From positions 48,583 to 112,582 of the forward strand of contig NZ_JRPL02000007.1 of NCBI RefSeq assembly GCF_000765905.2: 64,000 nucleotides of DNA, read 5' to 3'. This document shows, piece after piece, positions 30,799-39,380 of the stretch. The number at the start of each line of letters is the position of its first letter. Position 1 is the stretch's first letter. The notes below the pieces were generated by a model that was not told where the DNA came from, ran no database searches, and saw nothing but the letters and a program-made list of their open reading frames with translations. A program made the position numbers and the translations under genes. Origin of the DNA: Helicobacter trogontum (GTDB taxonomy: Bacteria; Campylobacterota; Campylobacteria; Campylobacterales; Helicobacteraceae).

Positions 30799-32001
30799 AT
30801 GGCAATTAAAAAGGTAGTTTTGGCTTATAGTGGCGGGCTTGATACAAGTGTAATTTTAAAATGGCTCGGGGATACTTATAATTGTGAAGTGGTAACCTTT
30901 ACAGCAGATATTGGGCAAGGTGAAGAAGTAGAACCCGCAAGAGCAAAAGCACAAAAATTAGGAATCAAAGCAGAAAATATTTTTATCGAGGATTTAAGAG
31001 AGGAATTTATTAGAGATTTTGTATTCCCTATGTTTAGAGCAAATACTATTTATGAGGGAGAATATTTGCTTGGCACAAGTATCGCGCGTCCTTTGATTGC
31101 AAAAAGATTGGTTGAGATTGCTAAAAAGGTGGGTGCTGATGCAATTTCTCACGGAGCTACAGGTAAGGGAAATGATCAGGTGAGATTTGAGATTGGGGCA
31201 TATGCATTAAATCCGGATATTAAAGTTATTGCACCTTGGAGAGAGTGGGATTTAAATAGCCGTGAAAAACTTTTGGCTTATGCAGAATCTGCAGGTATTG
31301 AAATAGAAAAAAAGAAAAATAAATCTCCTTATTCTATGGATGCAAATTTATTGCATATTAGCTATGAAGGGCAGATTCTAGAAGATCCAAATGTTGCTCC
31401 TGAAGAAGATATGTGGAGATGGAGTGTGAGTCCAAAAAATGCACCAGATACTCCTACAATTATTACCATTGAATTTAAAAATGGTGATGGTGTAGCAATC
31501 AATGGAGAGAAGTTAAGCCCTGCGGATTTTTGGGCTAGACTTAATAAACTTGGTGGAGAAAATGGAATTGGGCGACTTGATTTGGTAGAGAATCGCTATG
31601 TGGGAATGAAGTCACGCGGATGCTATGAGACTCCAGGTGGAACGATCTATCTAAAAGCACATCGTGCAATAGAATCTCTATGCCTTGATAGAGAGGAAGC
31701 GCATTTAAAAGATTCTTTGATGCCAAAATATGCAGAGCTTATTTATAATGGTTATTGGTTTAGCCCTGAGCGTGAAGCTTTGCAAGCACTAATTGATAAG
31801 ACTCAAGAAAAAGTTGAAGGTGTTGTGCGTTTGGAACTCTATAAGGGCAATGTAACTGTATTAGGCAGAGAATCTAAAAAATCACTCTTTAATGCAGCTT
31901 ATAGCACTTTTGAAGAGGATTCTGTTTATAATCAAAAAGATGCTGCAGGATTTATCAAACTTAATGCTTTAAGATTCATCATTGCAGGGAAAGCGAAGTA
32001 G
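30799..32001 (+). CDS. argG: Argininosuccinate synthase
   Basis: 400 residues, joins citrulline and aspartate with ATP in arginine synthesis. The PP-loop is [17 protein letters not shown] at the N-terminus. [16 protein letters not shown] and [18 protein letters not shown] are invariant family boxes. GGAGTAAGTT precedes ATG 30799. The last codons ([10 protein letters not shown]) end at 32001, and almost the same 27 bases recur at 33775-33801 after the restriction-modification genes, where they encode [11 protein letters not shown] and a stop. The present 3' end is thus a copy restored during insertion of that module. Confidence 0.96.
   Translation: MAIKKVVLAYSGGLDTSVILKWLGDTYNCEVVTFTADIGQGEEVEPARAKAQKLGIKAENIFIEDLREEFIRDFVFPMFRANTIYEGEYLLGTSIARPLIAKRLVEIAKKVGADAISHGATGKGNDQVRFEIGAYALNPDIKVIAPWREWDLNSREKLLAYAESAGIEIEKKKNKSPYSMDANLLHISYEGQILEDPNVAPEEDMWRWSVSPKNAPDTPTIITIEFKNGDGVAINGEKLSPADFWARLNKLGGENGIGRLDLVENRYVGMKSRGCYETPGGTIYLKAHRAIESLCLDREEAHLKDSLMPKYAELIYNGYWFSPEREALQALIDKTQEKVEGVVRLELYKGNVTVLGRESKKSLFNAAYSTFEEDSVYNQKDAAGFIKLNALRFIIAGKAK
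31968..31994 (+). repeat. Direct repeat, left copy (3' end of argG)
   Basis: 27 bases identical to 33775-33801 but for one C/T change. It marks the left edge of the restriction-modification insertion. Confidence 0.85.
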
Positions 32002-32009
32002 AAATCAAA

Positions 32010-33059
32010 ATGCAAAAACATTTAAATAAAATTGACACAATAAATCTTGGTTCGTATTATACACCAAGGTTTATTGTTGAGATTGCATACCAAATGTGTG
32101 AGAGAAAAATTAAGAATCTAAGTGATTTTCTATTTTTTGATAGTTCTTGTGGCTATGGAGATTTTTTTATTAAAAATTATAAATATTTGGGGGCAGATAT
32201 TGATAGTATTGCATTAAATAAAGTAGGTAAATCTATAAAAACTATTAATACAAACTCACTCCTAGATGTTTCTCGAGCAAAATTTAGTATTAATGAGAAT
32301 GAAAATTTAATTATTATAGGGAATCCTCCCTATAATGACAAAACTTCAATAATTAATAATTCCATAAAAAAAGAAGTGTTTAAAATAGATTCTAAATTAA
32401 TGCATAGAGATTTGGGAATCTCATTTTTGCGTTCATTCGTAGTTCTTAAACCACAATATATTTGTGTCTTGCACCCACTTTCTTATTTGATTAAGCAGAC
32501 AAATTTTAATGCTTTATTTGATTTTAAAAATAATTATAAACTTGTTGATTGTTTGGTTGTTAGCTCTGAAGTTTTCACAAACTCAAAAACATTTTTTCCT
32601 ATTGTTATTGCATTATATGAGAAAAATCCTAAGGGAATGGATTTTAATTTTGTTAAAAATTATGAATTTAAAACTTATGAAGGACAAACTTTTGCATTAA
32701 ACAAGTTTGACTTTATAGGAAATTATATTACAAAATATCCAAACCCTAAAGATATAAGACAAGAGGTTGCATATTTTCATACAATGCGTGATATAAATGC
32801 ACTCAAACGCAATGCCACATTTATGCAAAAATATAATTCAAACACTATTAGAGTATTTAATGAGAATTTAAAATACTACTATTATGTTCATCATTTTAAA
32901 AAATTTGCAAAAGATTTACCCTATTATTTTGGTAATTTAGATGTTTTTATCAATCATAAAGAATTTGTAAAAATTGAAAATGACTTTTTAAGTTTCGATG
33001 ATAACCCTAGTATTAAAAATTATTTTGATAGATTATTTAAGGAGTATGTATGTGCCTAA
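32010..33059 (+). CDS. Type II DNA adenine-N6 methyltransferase, gamma class
   Basis: 349 residues. The order of motifs is that of gamma-class (TaqI-like) enzymes: motif X GSYYTPRFIVEIAYQM (14-29), SAM-binding motif I FFDSSCGYGDFF (43-53), and catalytic motif IV NPPYND (105-110), followed by a target-recognition region. It should methylate adenine in a short site to protect the DNA from the nuclease encoded next, whose ATG overlaps its last ten bases. The whole pair lies within a duplicated argG tail, and A/T content looks higher than in argG, both consistent with recent acquisition. The recognition sequence cannot be read from the protein. Confidence 0.85.
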   Translation: MQKHLNKIDTINLGSYYTPRFIVEIAYQMCERKIKNLSDFLFFDSSCGYGDFFIKNYKYLGADIDSIALNKVGKSIKTINTNSLLDVSRAKFSINENENLIIIGNPPYNDKTSIINNSIKKEVFKIDSKLMHRDLGISFLRSFVVLKPQYICVLHPLSYLIKQTNFNALFDFKNNYKLVDCLVVSSEVFTNSKTFFPIVIALYEKNPKGMDFNFVKNYEFKTYEGQTFALNKFDFIGNYITKYPNPKDIRQEVAYFHTMRDINALKRNATFMQKYNSNTIRVFNENLKYYYYVHHFKKFAKDLPYYFGNLDVFINHKEFVKIENDFLSFDDNPSIKNYFDRLFKEYVCA

Positions 33060-33751
33060 GATATGAATTTCCACTAAGTAAAGCAACGGGTAAAATTCGC
33101 ATTAAAGAGAGGTTTGCATTTAGCGATTATGGAACTCCAGTTGCTCCGACAAAAACCATTATTACACATAAGCATTACATAGAATGGCAAATAGGTTATG
33201 ATAGAGTGGTAAATAAAGACGAGAATTACCATTTTATCGGTGCCAATAGTAAAAGAAAACAAATTTATGAATTAAGTGAATTTTTGGAATTTGGATTAAA
33301 AAATAATTTTATAACTTCAAAAGATTTAAAAAAATTAAAACAAGAAATTCAAAACAATAAGGATTTCATAGAAGATAGAGAAAAAATAATGCGAAGCAAC
33401 TTCACAAAAGAAACAATAAATAATTTAAATTTTTTCAAATCAAATGTCAGTTATCCACTTTTAGTCCATCAGTTTTCAAGTAAAGATTTACTTTGTGAAA
33501 TTATTATAAGAGAAAAGCAACGTGCAGTAGGAGTAATGCCAATGCTCTATTTCTGCGTAAGCTTAAGTAGTTTAAAAGATGCTGATAATCAAAGTTTTGT
33601 TGGCAGACAGATACAGAGCAAGGAAAATGGTTATTTGGAAATAAATCAACAAAATATAGGAGTGTTCCTTCGAATGTTTGAAATTTTTGGCATGTTGAGT
33701 AAAGTACATCAGTATGATTGTATGCAAATATTAAATTATTTAATAAAATAA
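33050..33751 (+). CDS. Probable cognate type II restriction endonuclease
   Basis: 233 residues, no signal peptide, basic and Lys/Asn-rich. I find no certain PD-(D/E)xK, HNH or GIY-YIG motif; HKHYIEWQIGYDR and CEIIIREKQR are candidates for catalytic strands. The role is inferred from position: it follows and overlaps an adenine methyltransferase gene by ten bases, has a strong AAGGAG before ATG 33050, and the two genes were inserted together. This is the usual layout of a compact type II system. Coupled translation would keep nuclease synthesis behind methylase synthesis. Confidence 0.65.
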   Translation: MCLRYEFPLSKATGKIRIKERFAFSDYGTPVAPTKTIITHKHYIEWQIGYDRVVNKDENYHFIGANSKRKQIYELSEFLEFGLKNNFITSKDLKKLKQEIQNNKDFIEDREKIMRSNFTKETINNLNFFKSNVSYPLLVHQFSSKDLLCEIIIREKQRAVGVMPMLYFCVSLSSLKDADNQSFVGRQIQSKENGYLEINQQNIGVFLRMFEIFGMLSKVHQYDCMQILNYLIK

Positions 33752-33774
33752 TACAATCAGGATCATATTTAGTA

Positions 33775-33811
33775 TTTAAGATTTATCATTGCAGGGAAAG
33801 CTGGTAAATAA
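33775..33811 (+). repeat. Direct repeat, right copy: orphan end of the ancestral argG
   Basis: 33775-33801 matches the argG end. In frame it reads [11 protein letters not shown] followed by TAA at 33809-33811, the likely original argG C-terminus left behind by the insertion. Confidence 0.85.
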
Positions 33812-33823
33812 AACAAATACATA

Positions 33824-33851
33824 CTTCCAAGGTATTTTATTACTTTGGAAG
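33824..33851 (+). terminator. Weak hairpin, probably the old argG terminator
   Basis: CTTCCAA (33824-33830) pairs with TTGGAAG (33845-33851) around a 14-base loop. The following bases are only mildly T-rich. It lies just after the orphan argG tail and now ends the argG-RM unit; on the other strand it could also serve the mobA remnant. Confidence 0.4.
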
Positions 33852-33877
33852 CATGTTTCATGAGAAACTATATATTA

Positions 33878-34443
33878 TTATTGATTAGATTCATAACTAT
33901 TTAATATCTTAATTGCTTCTTTATAATCTTCTTGATAGTTTAGATTTTTTGTTTCTATTTCATCTATTTCTATAAAATTTGCTTGTAGTCTATCTAGCAG
34001 ATTCTGCATTCTATAATCTTCTTTTTTTATTTGTTCTTTTATTGTCATTAGAGAATTGGCTTTGTATATACCTATTAGTGGATGTATTTTATTTGATATA
34101 TTTTTGGCAAATGTTGATTTATTTGATTTTGAATAAGAATCTATCAATTTATCAAAAGATGTAAAAAATGGGGTATCAATAGATATGACAAATATATCTC
34201 TATTTGTAAATTCTATCGCACTTGATATTCCAAAAATGGGAGCATATGTATGATTATTATCTCATATTGTATCTATGTTATAATCGTTTTGTACCACATA
34301 TTTACTAGAAAAAAAACTTTATCAAATACATTTAACATTTTTTTTGCTTGATAGTTTGCCAAAGTAGAATCTCCAAATAATAAAACTTCTTTTTTGGTTC
34401 CCATTCTACTTCCTTTGCCGCCACACAATATTACACCAATCAT
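33878..34443 (-). pseudogene. mobA: mobA remnant (molybdenum cofactor guanylyltransferase)
   Basis: MobA attaches GMP to molybdopterin. From ATG 34443 the frame reads MIGVILCGGKGSRMGTKKE, the nucleotide-binding loop, and continues about 48 codons. It then hits a run of eight T on the coding strand (34309-34316) and goes out of frame. Adding one T restores a frame that meets a TGA about 20 codons later, near 34260. After it the sequence again reads like MobA (APIFGISSAIEF, IFVISIDTPFF) through the last 89 codons to 33878. One frameshift plus one nonsense codon make loss of function near certain, and slippage alone cannot repair it. It is divergent from the equally broken moaA. Confidence 0.85.
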
Positions 34444-34532
34444 ACAATACCTTGTTTGTAAATGAGTTAATTATAGCTTTTTTTAAAATACTTATGTATA
34501 AGATTACACATTACTTTATATAGGAGAGCTAT

Positions 34533-34916
34533 GTGTTAGTAGATGGTTTTGGACGTACAATTGATTACATAAGGATAAGTCTAACAGAAAGATGTAATTT
34601 TAGATGCATGTATTGTATGCCAAATACTCCTATGGATATAGGTAGTGAAAAAGATGATGTGCCACTTGATTCTGTATTAAATTTTGTAAAAATAGCCATA
34701 AAAGAAGGCGTAAAAAAGATAAGAATAACAGGTGGAGAACCATTACTTAGGAGTCAAATTGTAGATTTTATATTAAAAATATATGCACTAAATCCAGATA
34801 TAGATATAGCCCTTACCACAAACGCTTTTTTATTAGCCCCATTAGCCAAGGATCTAAGAAAAGCTGGTTTGAAACGTATAGACACAATAATGAGAAGTTC
34901 ATCTAATATAAAGTAG
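34533..34916 (+). pseudogene. moaA: moaA 5' fragment (GTP 3',8-cyclase), truncated
   Basis: The first 115 or so residues of the radical-SAM enzyme MoaA are intact: DYIRISLTERCNFRCMYCMP with the CxxxCxxC cluster motif, and RITGGEPLLR. After LRKAGLKRI the sequence leaves the family (expected INISLD) and stops at 34916. MoaA has about 320 residues, including a C-terminal second cluster needed for activity, and nothing resembling that half follows. TAGGAGAGCT precedes the TTG/ATG region. With mobA also broken, molybdenum cofactor synthesis in this strain is probably lost. Confidence 0.85.
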
Positions 34917-35364
34917 ATAGGAGCTAAATCTGTCATTCATATTCTGTGTTATGTTATTTATTTATGCATATTTTTACCCTGAATTGCGTATGTACAATTT
35001 CATTTAGATTAAACTATAGTTTTCCCATCTCTTGTTTTGAAATATTTTAAATTTATGTTCCTATCTATATTTATTATAGGTGTTTATATATAGAATTAAT
35101 GTTTTTGAGATCAGATAAGAGCCAATAGGCATAGTTTTAGAATATATTTTATATTGGTAGTTTTAGAAATATGTTTGTAAATATGTGTTAGTGCTTGTAT
35201 TTCATATATTCTTTGCTGTATGACTTCTTCTAATTTAGTAGAGTTTTGAATTGCCTAAAGTATATTTCTTCCAATTTTTTTGGTGCGATATGACTATTTC
35301 AAGCATATTTTAGTCATTTAATGCTAGGTATAGTCTTCTTATTAAGGGTAATTGAGCTATTAAT
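34917..35364. other. Spacer where the rest of moaA would be expected
   Basis: About 450 A/T-rich bases with no trace of the MoaA C-terminal cluster motif in any frame and no other gene. The moaA 3' end was deleted, not merely frameshifted. Confidence 0.5.
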
Positions 35365-36780
35365 CTACCATGTGTATTTTGCACCGATAGTTAAAAGGTG
35401 AAGCTGTCCTAAACCATCTTTGCTTTGTATGAAACTTTTTCTATTATCTTTTAGTGCAAGAGAATAACCAAGTCCGACATTTAATTTATCTTCGATAAAG
35501 TTGCGCCTTAGCCCAAAGCTCATTATGTATGCATCTGCATCTGGTATGCCAAATTTTCCTTGTGGTGCTGGAGTCTCATCATAGGCGATACCACCCATAA
35601 ATGTCCATTTATCACCAAAATATGTTACGCCAAGACGATAAGCCGAAGCATCTCTCCAGCCATTACCATATTTTACTGCATCATAATTTGCAGCATTTGC
35701 TGCTGCTTCTGCTGTATCTTTTAAATTCCCTTCAATATTGTAAAAATATTGGTTGGTGTAAGCAAACTCAAAGATTCTAGCACTACCATAAAATGTCCTT
35801 TCATAGACAAATTCTGCTCTTATTCTTCCATAATCTTGTGAAATTGCAATATTTAAGATATGTGGTAAATCAGCAAAAAGTGTTAAATCAGCATCCATAC
35901 CGACAATCCCTTTCATTCCATAACTATCAATATAGGATTTTGAAGTTAAACTACCTTTCATATTAAATGCCACTTCGCTGCGATAAGTAACAGCAATCGT
36001 TGTGCTATTTAATATCTTATTATCAGCAAAAGCAAAAGGTTTCACAGACATTGCCGCATTGTAGCCAAAGCCCCAATCAGCAGCATTCGATTCTTGCTCT
36101 GTTTTTGTAACTCCATTAATTATGCCACCAAGACTATAAGGCACATATAAAGTATTGTTAAAACTACCACTTGTATAGATTGCCCTAAAACCTCCACCAA
36201 ACGAAACGATATCCTTGTAAGATAGGCTTACAACTGGGTTTAACTCAAGCATAGCGATACCAACATCATCTAAGAATCCACCACCTGTACCATTCCAATC
36301 CATAGAAAGCCCAGATGGCGTTGTAAATGAGAATCCTAGACTTGTCTTCCAATTTTCTGATCCATATGCTCTTGTTTTAAAGAAGAGTTTTGGCACAGGT
36401 TGTAAAGTTGTTTTAGCACGCCCACTTACTTGTGTTGCACATTGATTGTTATTAGCACATTCATATACACTTCTATCGCCTGTAGTAAAACTAAATCCTG
36501 GGATAAAGATTAAACTCCCATCAAGCTCGACTGAATATACACTACTCTCTCTACCAAAGCTCATATTTGCAGGATTGTAATAACTTGCATCAGCACCATA
36601 TGCTCCTGCAATATATGCGGAGTTTAGTGCCGTGCCATTTAAACTTTGCTCCGGCAATCTAAAACCAGAAGCATGCACTAATACACACGAAGCAGCCACT
36701 GCAGTTGCACCAGCAAAGAACTTTTTTCTGTTATTCTTTGCTGATACTATTTTTTCTATTGTTTTTGCTGTTGTTTGCAT
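35365..36780 (-). CDS. FadL/TodX-family outer-membrane transport protein
   Basis: 471 residues. An unusually long N-region (about 38 residues, with KKFFAGATAVAASCVLVHA as signal peptide) precedes SGFRLPEQSLNGTALNSAY and ADASYYNPANMSF, the hatch-domain signature of the OmpP1/FadL family. Alternating strands follow, and the protein ends in an aromatic residue, IGAKYTW, as outer-membrane barrels do. The family passes hydrophobic compounds such as long-chain fatty acids. ATG 36780 follows AAAGGAAGGATA. The gene is alone, with long spacers on both sides. Confidence 0.88.
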   Translation of the reverse strand: MQTTAKTIEKIVSAKNNRKKFFAGATAVAASCVLVHASGFRLPEQSLNGTALNSAYIAGAYGADASYYNPANMSFGRESSVYSVELDGSLIFIPGFSFTTGDRSVYECANNNQCATQVSGRAKTTLQPVPKLFFKTRAYGSENWKTSLGFSFTTPSGLSMDWNGTGGGFLDDVGIAMLELNPVVSLSYKDIVSFGGGFRAIYTSGSFNNTLYVPYSLGGIINGVTKTEQESNAADWGFGYNAAMSVKPFAFADNKILNSTTIAVTYRSEVAFNMKGSLTSKSYIDSYGMKGIVGMDADLTLFADLPHILNIAISQDYGRIRAEFVYERTFYGSARIFEFAYTNQYFYNIEGNLKDTAEAAANAANYDAVKYGNGWRDASAYRLGVTYFGDKWTFMGGIAYDETPAPQGKFGIPDADAYIMSFGLRRNFIEDKLNVGLGYSLALKDNRKSFIQSKDGLGQLHLLTIGAKYTW

Positions 36781-37514
36781 TATCCTTCCTTTAATGCTTG
36801 TTTTATATTAAGATTAATATGATACTACACAATTATGAGTGATTGTAACTAGATGTTTTATGTCTTACAAATCGCTACATAGCAAAGTATTATGTAGTGT
36901 TTGCAATCATATCGAAAAAGTATCGGATATAACAAAATTTTATACATATTTTATACATATTAAGAAATAGTTCTATTCTTCACTCATTTTTGCCTTATAA
37001 GATTCTATTTTTTATTTGTAAGCAATAAAATTACTTACATTTATTGATGAGATAATAAAGAGTCACATTTGATCGACACACACTCTTAATACAGCATGTA
37101 TTGGTGATATATTGGTTAATATTCTTGTTTGTGATTGAGGAATATATTGCAATGGTATGAGAATGACAAAAATATTGCAATACACAATGATTTGTTTGCA
37201 TGATAGTGGAAAATAAACAAGTGCAAGAAGATTGTGTATAACTTTTTTAATTAAGTTGTGCTAGATTTCCAAGGATATAAGAAATTGTATGATTACTAAT
37301 GGGCTATATGGCTTGTGTGAAAGACATTCTTAGCACTCTAACTCGTAAATTTTATAAACATGGTGTTTTTCATCAAATAGATGTTGAGTATTTATCGTGA
37401 GTGCTCATAGCATTTAGATATGTAAAATGTATGCGGTATGTTTGCGATACAATGATGTATCCATAGATTTTAAGTGTGATGATGACAATTTGTAAAATTT
37501 GTAGTTAAGAGCTA
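36781..37514. other. Gene-free spacer
   Basis: About 730 bases. Only short features: a doubled TTTTATACATA near 36945-36960 and a 7-bp dyad CTACATA/TATGTAG near 36880. No gene or RNA is recognised. Confidence 0.45.
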
Positions 37515-38201
37515 CTATTCCACCAAAGCAATCATTTGTGAAAAGTTCTTAGGGCAAAGGCTTGCTCCACCTATTAACACACCATCAGTAAGGGAGCAAA
37601 TCTGTGCGATATTATCTTTATTTACACTTCCACCATATAATGCCTTTTTTACTCCTAAATCCTTTAATATTTGCATAATATTTGCGATGTCTTCAAAGCT
37701 TGGTGTTCTTCCACTTCCTATTGCCCAAATCGGTTCATATGCAATTGTGAGTAATGGATAGGAGAGATCAATATGTTGTAATTGAAGTTCTAAAAAATCT
37801 TTAACATAAGATACATTAGAATCTTCACCAATACAGAGCATAATACGCATATTTTCTTGCATAAAAAACTGGAATTTTTCTTTAATTACTGAATTGTTTT
37901 CGCCTAAAATCTGCCGTCGTTCGCTATGTCCCAACATAATATGTTTGATTTTTAGTGCATTAAGCACTTCTTGCCCTATTTCACCTGTAAATGCACCATT
38001 ATGAATGGGATAGGCATTTTGTGCACCAATTTCAAAATGCCTATATGCATTATCGGTTAAACTTGTTTGATTTGGAAACACGATAATATCATGCTTTTTT
38101 ACATTTTGCAGACAATCAAGTTCTGTCTGCAAAACAGATAGATATGAGAGTGTGCTTTGTGGGGTAAGGTTTGCCTTGAGGTTTGCCGCGATAGTTTTCA
38201 T
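37515..38201 (-). CDS. tpiA: Triosephosphate isomerase
   Basis: 228 residues, somewhat shorter than the usual 250, as in other Helicobacter. Active-site residues: Lys in AANLKAN, His in MLGHSERR, Glu in AYEPIWAIGSG. The phosphate loops KKALYGGSVN and GVLIGGASL are present. It interconverts dihydroxyacetone phosphate and glyceraldehyde 3-phosphate, here mainly for gluconeogenesis. ATG 38201 is preceded on its strand by AAAAGGATTATA. Divergent from bioD across about 235 bases. Confidence 0.95.
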   Translation of the reverse strand: MKTIAANLKANLTPQSTLSYLSVLQTELDCLQNVKKHDIIVFPNQTSLTDNAYRHFEIGAQNAYPIHNGAFTGEIGQEVLNALKIKHIMLGHSERRQILGENNSVIKEKFQFFMQENMRIMLCIGEDSNVSYVKDFLELQLQHIDLSYPLLTIAYEPIWAIGSGRTPSFEDIANIMQILKDLGVKKALYGGSVNKDNIAQICSLTDGVLIGGASLCPKNFSQMIALVE

Positions 38202-38436
38202 TATAATCCTTTTCTACAATTAATAAATCTATATACATTTTATAACAAATCTTATATATTTCAGTACCTACAGATACCAAAAGAAATACATTCTACTAGA
38301 AAATAGGGCTAAAATCAAGGTTGCTTTATCTTTATGTGTTAGGTATTATCGTTAATTATATTATTTTTTGCATATGTTTTAAAGAATCTTTGCTACACTC
38401 TTATATGAAAAAACCAAAAGATCATAAAGGGATAAT

Positions 38437-39036
38437 ATGCAAATCTATATAAGCGGGATACATACTGATGTTGGCAAAACACATGTGAGTGCAGCATTTT
38501 GTTCGAGCTTTAACTACGCGTATTTCAAACTCATACAAGCTGGTACACCAAAAGATTGTGATATCGTGCAAAGCTTTGATTCTAATATTGAGGTTTTGGG
38601 GGAGGGCATTTGTCTAAAAACACCTGCCTCGCCTCACATTGCTAAATTGCAAGAGAATCTACATTATAAAGGTTTGGATATTGTGTTACCGACACAAGAT
38701 AATGTGGTGATTGAACTTGCTGGTGGTTTATTTTCACCGATTGATGAGTATGTTTGTATGTTGGATTATATGCAACACTACAAACGACCAACGATTTTAG
38801 TTGGCACATATTATCTTGGAGCAATTAATCATATTATCTTAAGTATCAAAGCATTAAAGCAATGTGATATAAAGATATTGTGTCTTGTTATGAATGGTGT
38901 CAGAGATTTATATATTGATAAGTTTATTTATGATTACACAGGTATAAATATCGTGCATTTGGATACATTTGATACCACAAATTTTACACAAAGTGTTTTA
39001 AACTTTAAATATGCCATGCAGCCTTATATGATATGA
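38437..39036 (+). CDS. bioD: Dethiobiotin synthetase
   Basis: 199 residues, closes the ureido ring in biotin synthesis with ATP and CO2. The P-loop [17 protein letters not shown] opens the protein and [12 protein letters not shown] matches the substrate/Mg segment. The C-terminal half is short and divergent, like the small BioD of Helicobacter. AAAGGGATAAT precedes ATG 38437. No other biotin gene is near. Confidence 0.9.
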   Translation: MQIYISGIHTDVGKTHVSAAFCSSFNYAYFKLIQAGTPKDCDIVQSFDSNIEVLGEGICLKTPASPHIAKLQENLHYKGLDIVLPTQDNVVIELAGGLFSPIDEYVCMLDYMQHYKRPTILVGTYYLGAINHIILSIKALKQCDIKILCLVMNGVRDLYIDKFIYDYTGINIVHLDTFDTTNFTQSVLNFKYAMQPYMI

Positions 39037-39380
39037 TAGGGTGATGGATGGATTTATAATTGTTTTTATATTACCTCTTTGGTATTTTCAATTATATTAT
39101 TACTTTTACTCTTTTTACAAACTTTTGTTTAATATACTCTTATTTAATTTTGTGTAAAAATCCCATAATTTAAAACATTACTTTATAATCACTTTTAGCT
39201 TCTCGCCTTTTTGCTGGTGTTATATATAGGCTACAGATGTTTAAATTGTGATATTTGATGCCAATATAAACAAACTTGCAAAAGTCTTAAAAAATAAAAT
39301 ATTTTTTTATATTTTTTACCCTTTATTACATAACTTTGGGTTACAATATGCCTTTATTGTTGTTTAAAAAGGAGAATATT
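39037..39380. other. Spacer carrying the putA promoter region
   Basis: About 340 A/T-rich bases between bioD and putA. No gene. An in-frame extension of putA up to 39336 begins with TTG and lacks a Shine-Dalgarno, so I treat it as leader. Confidence 0.45.
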
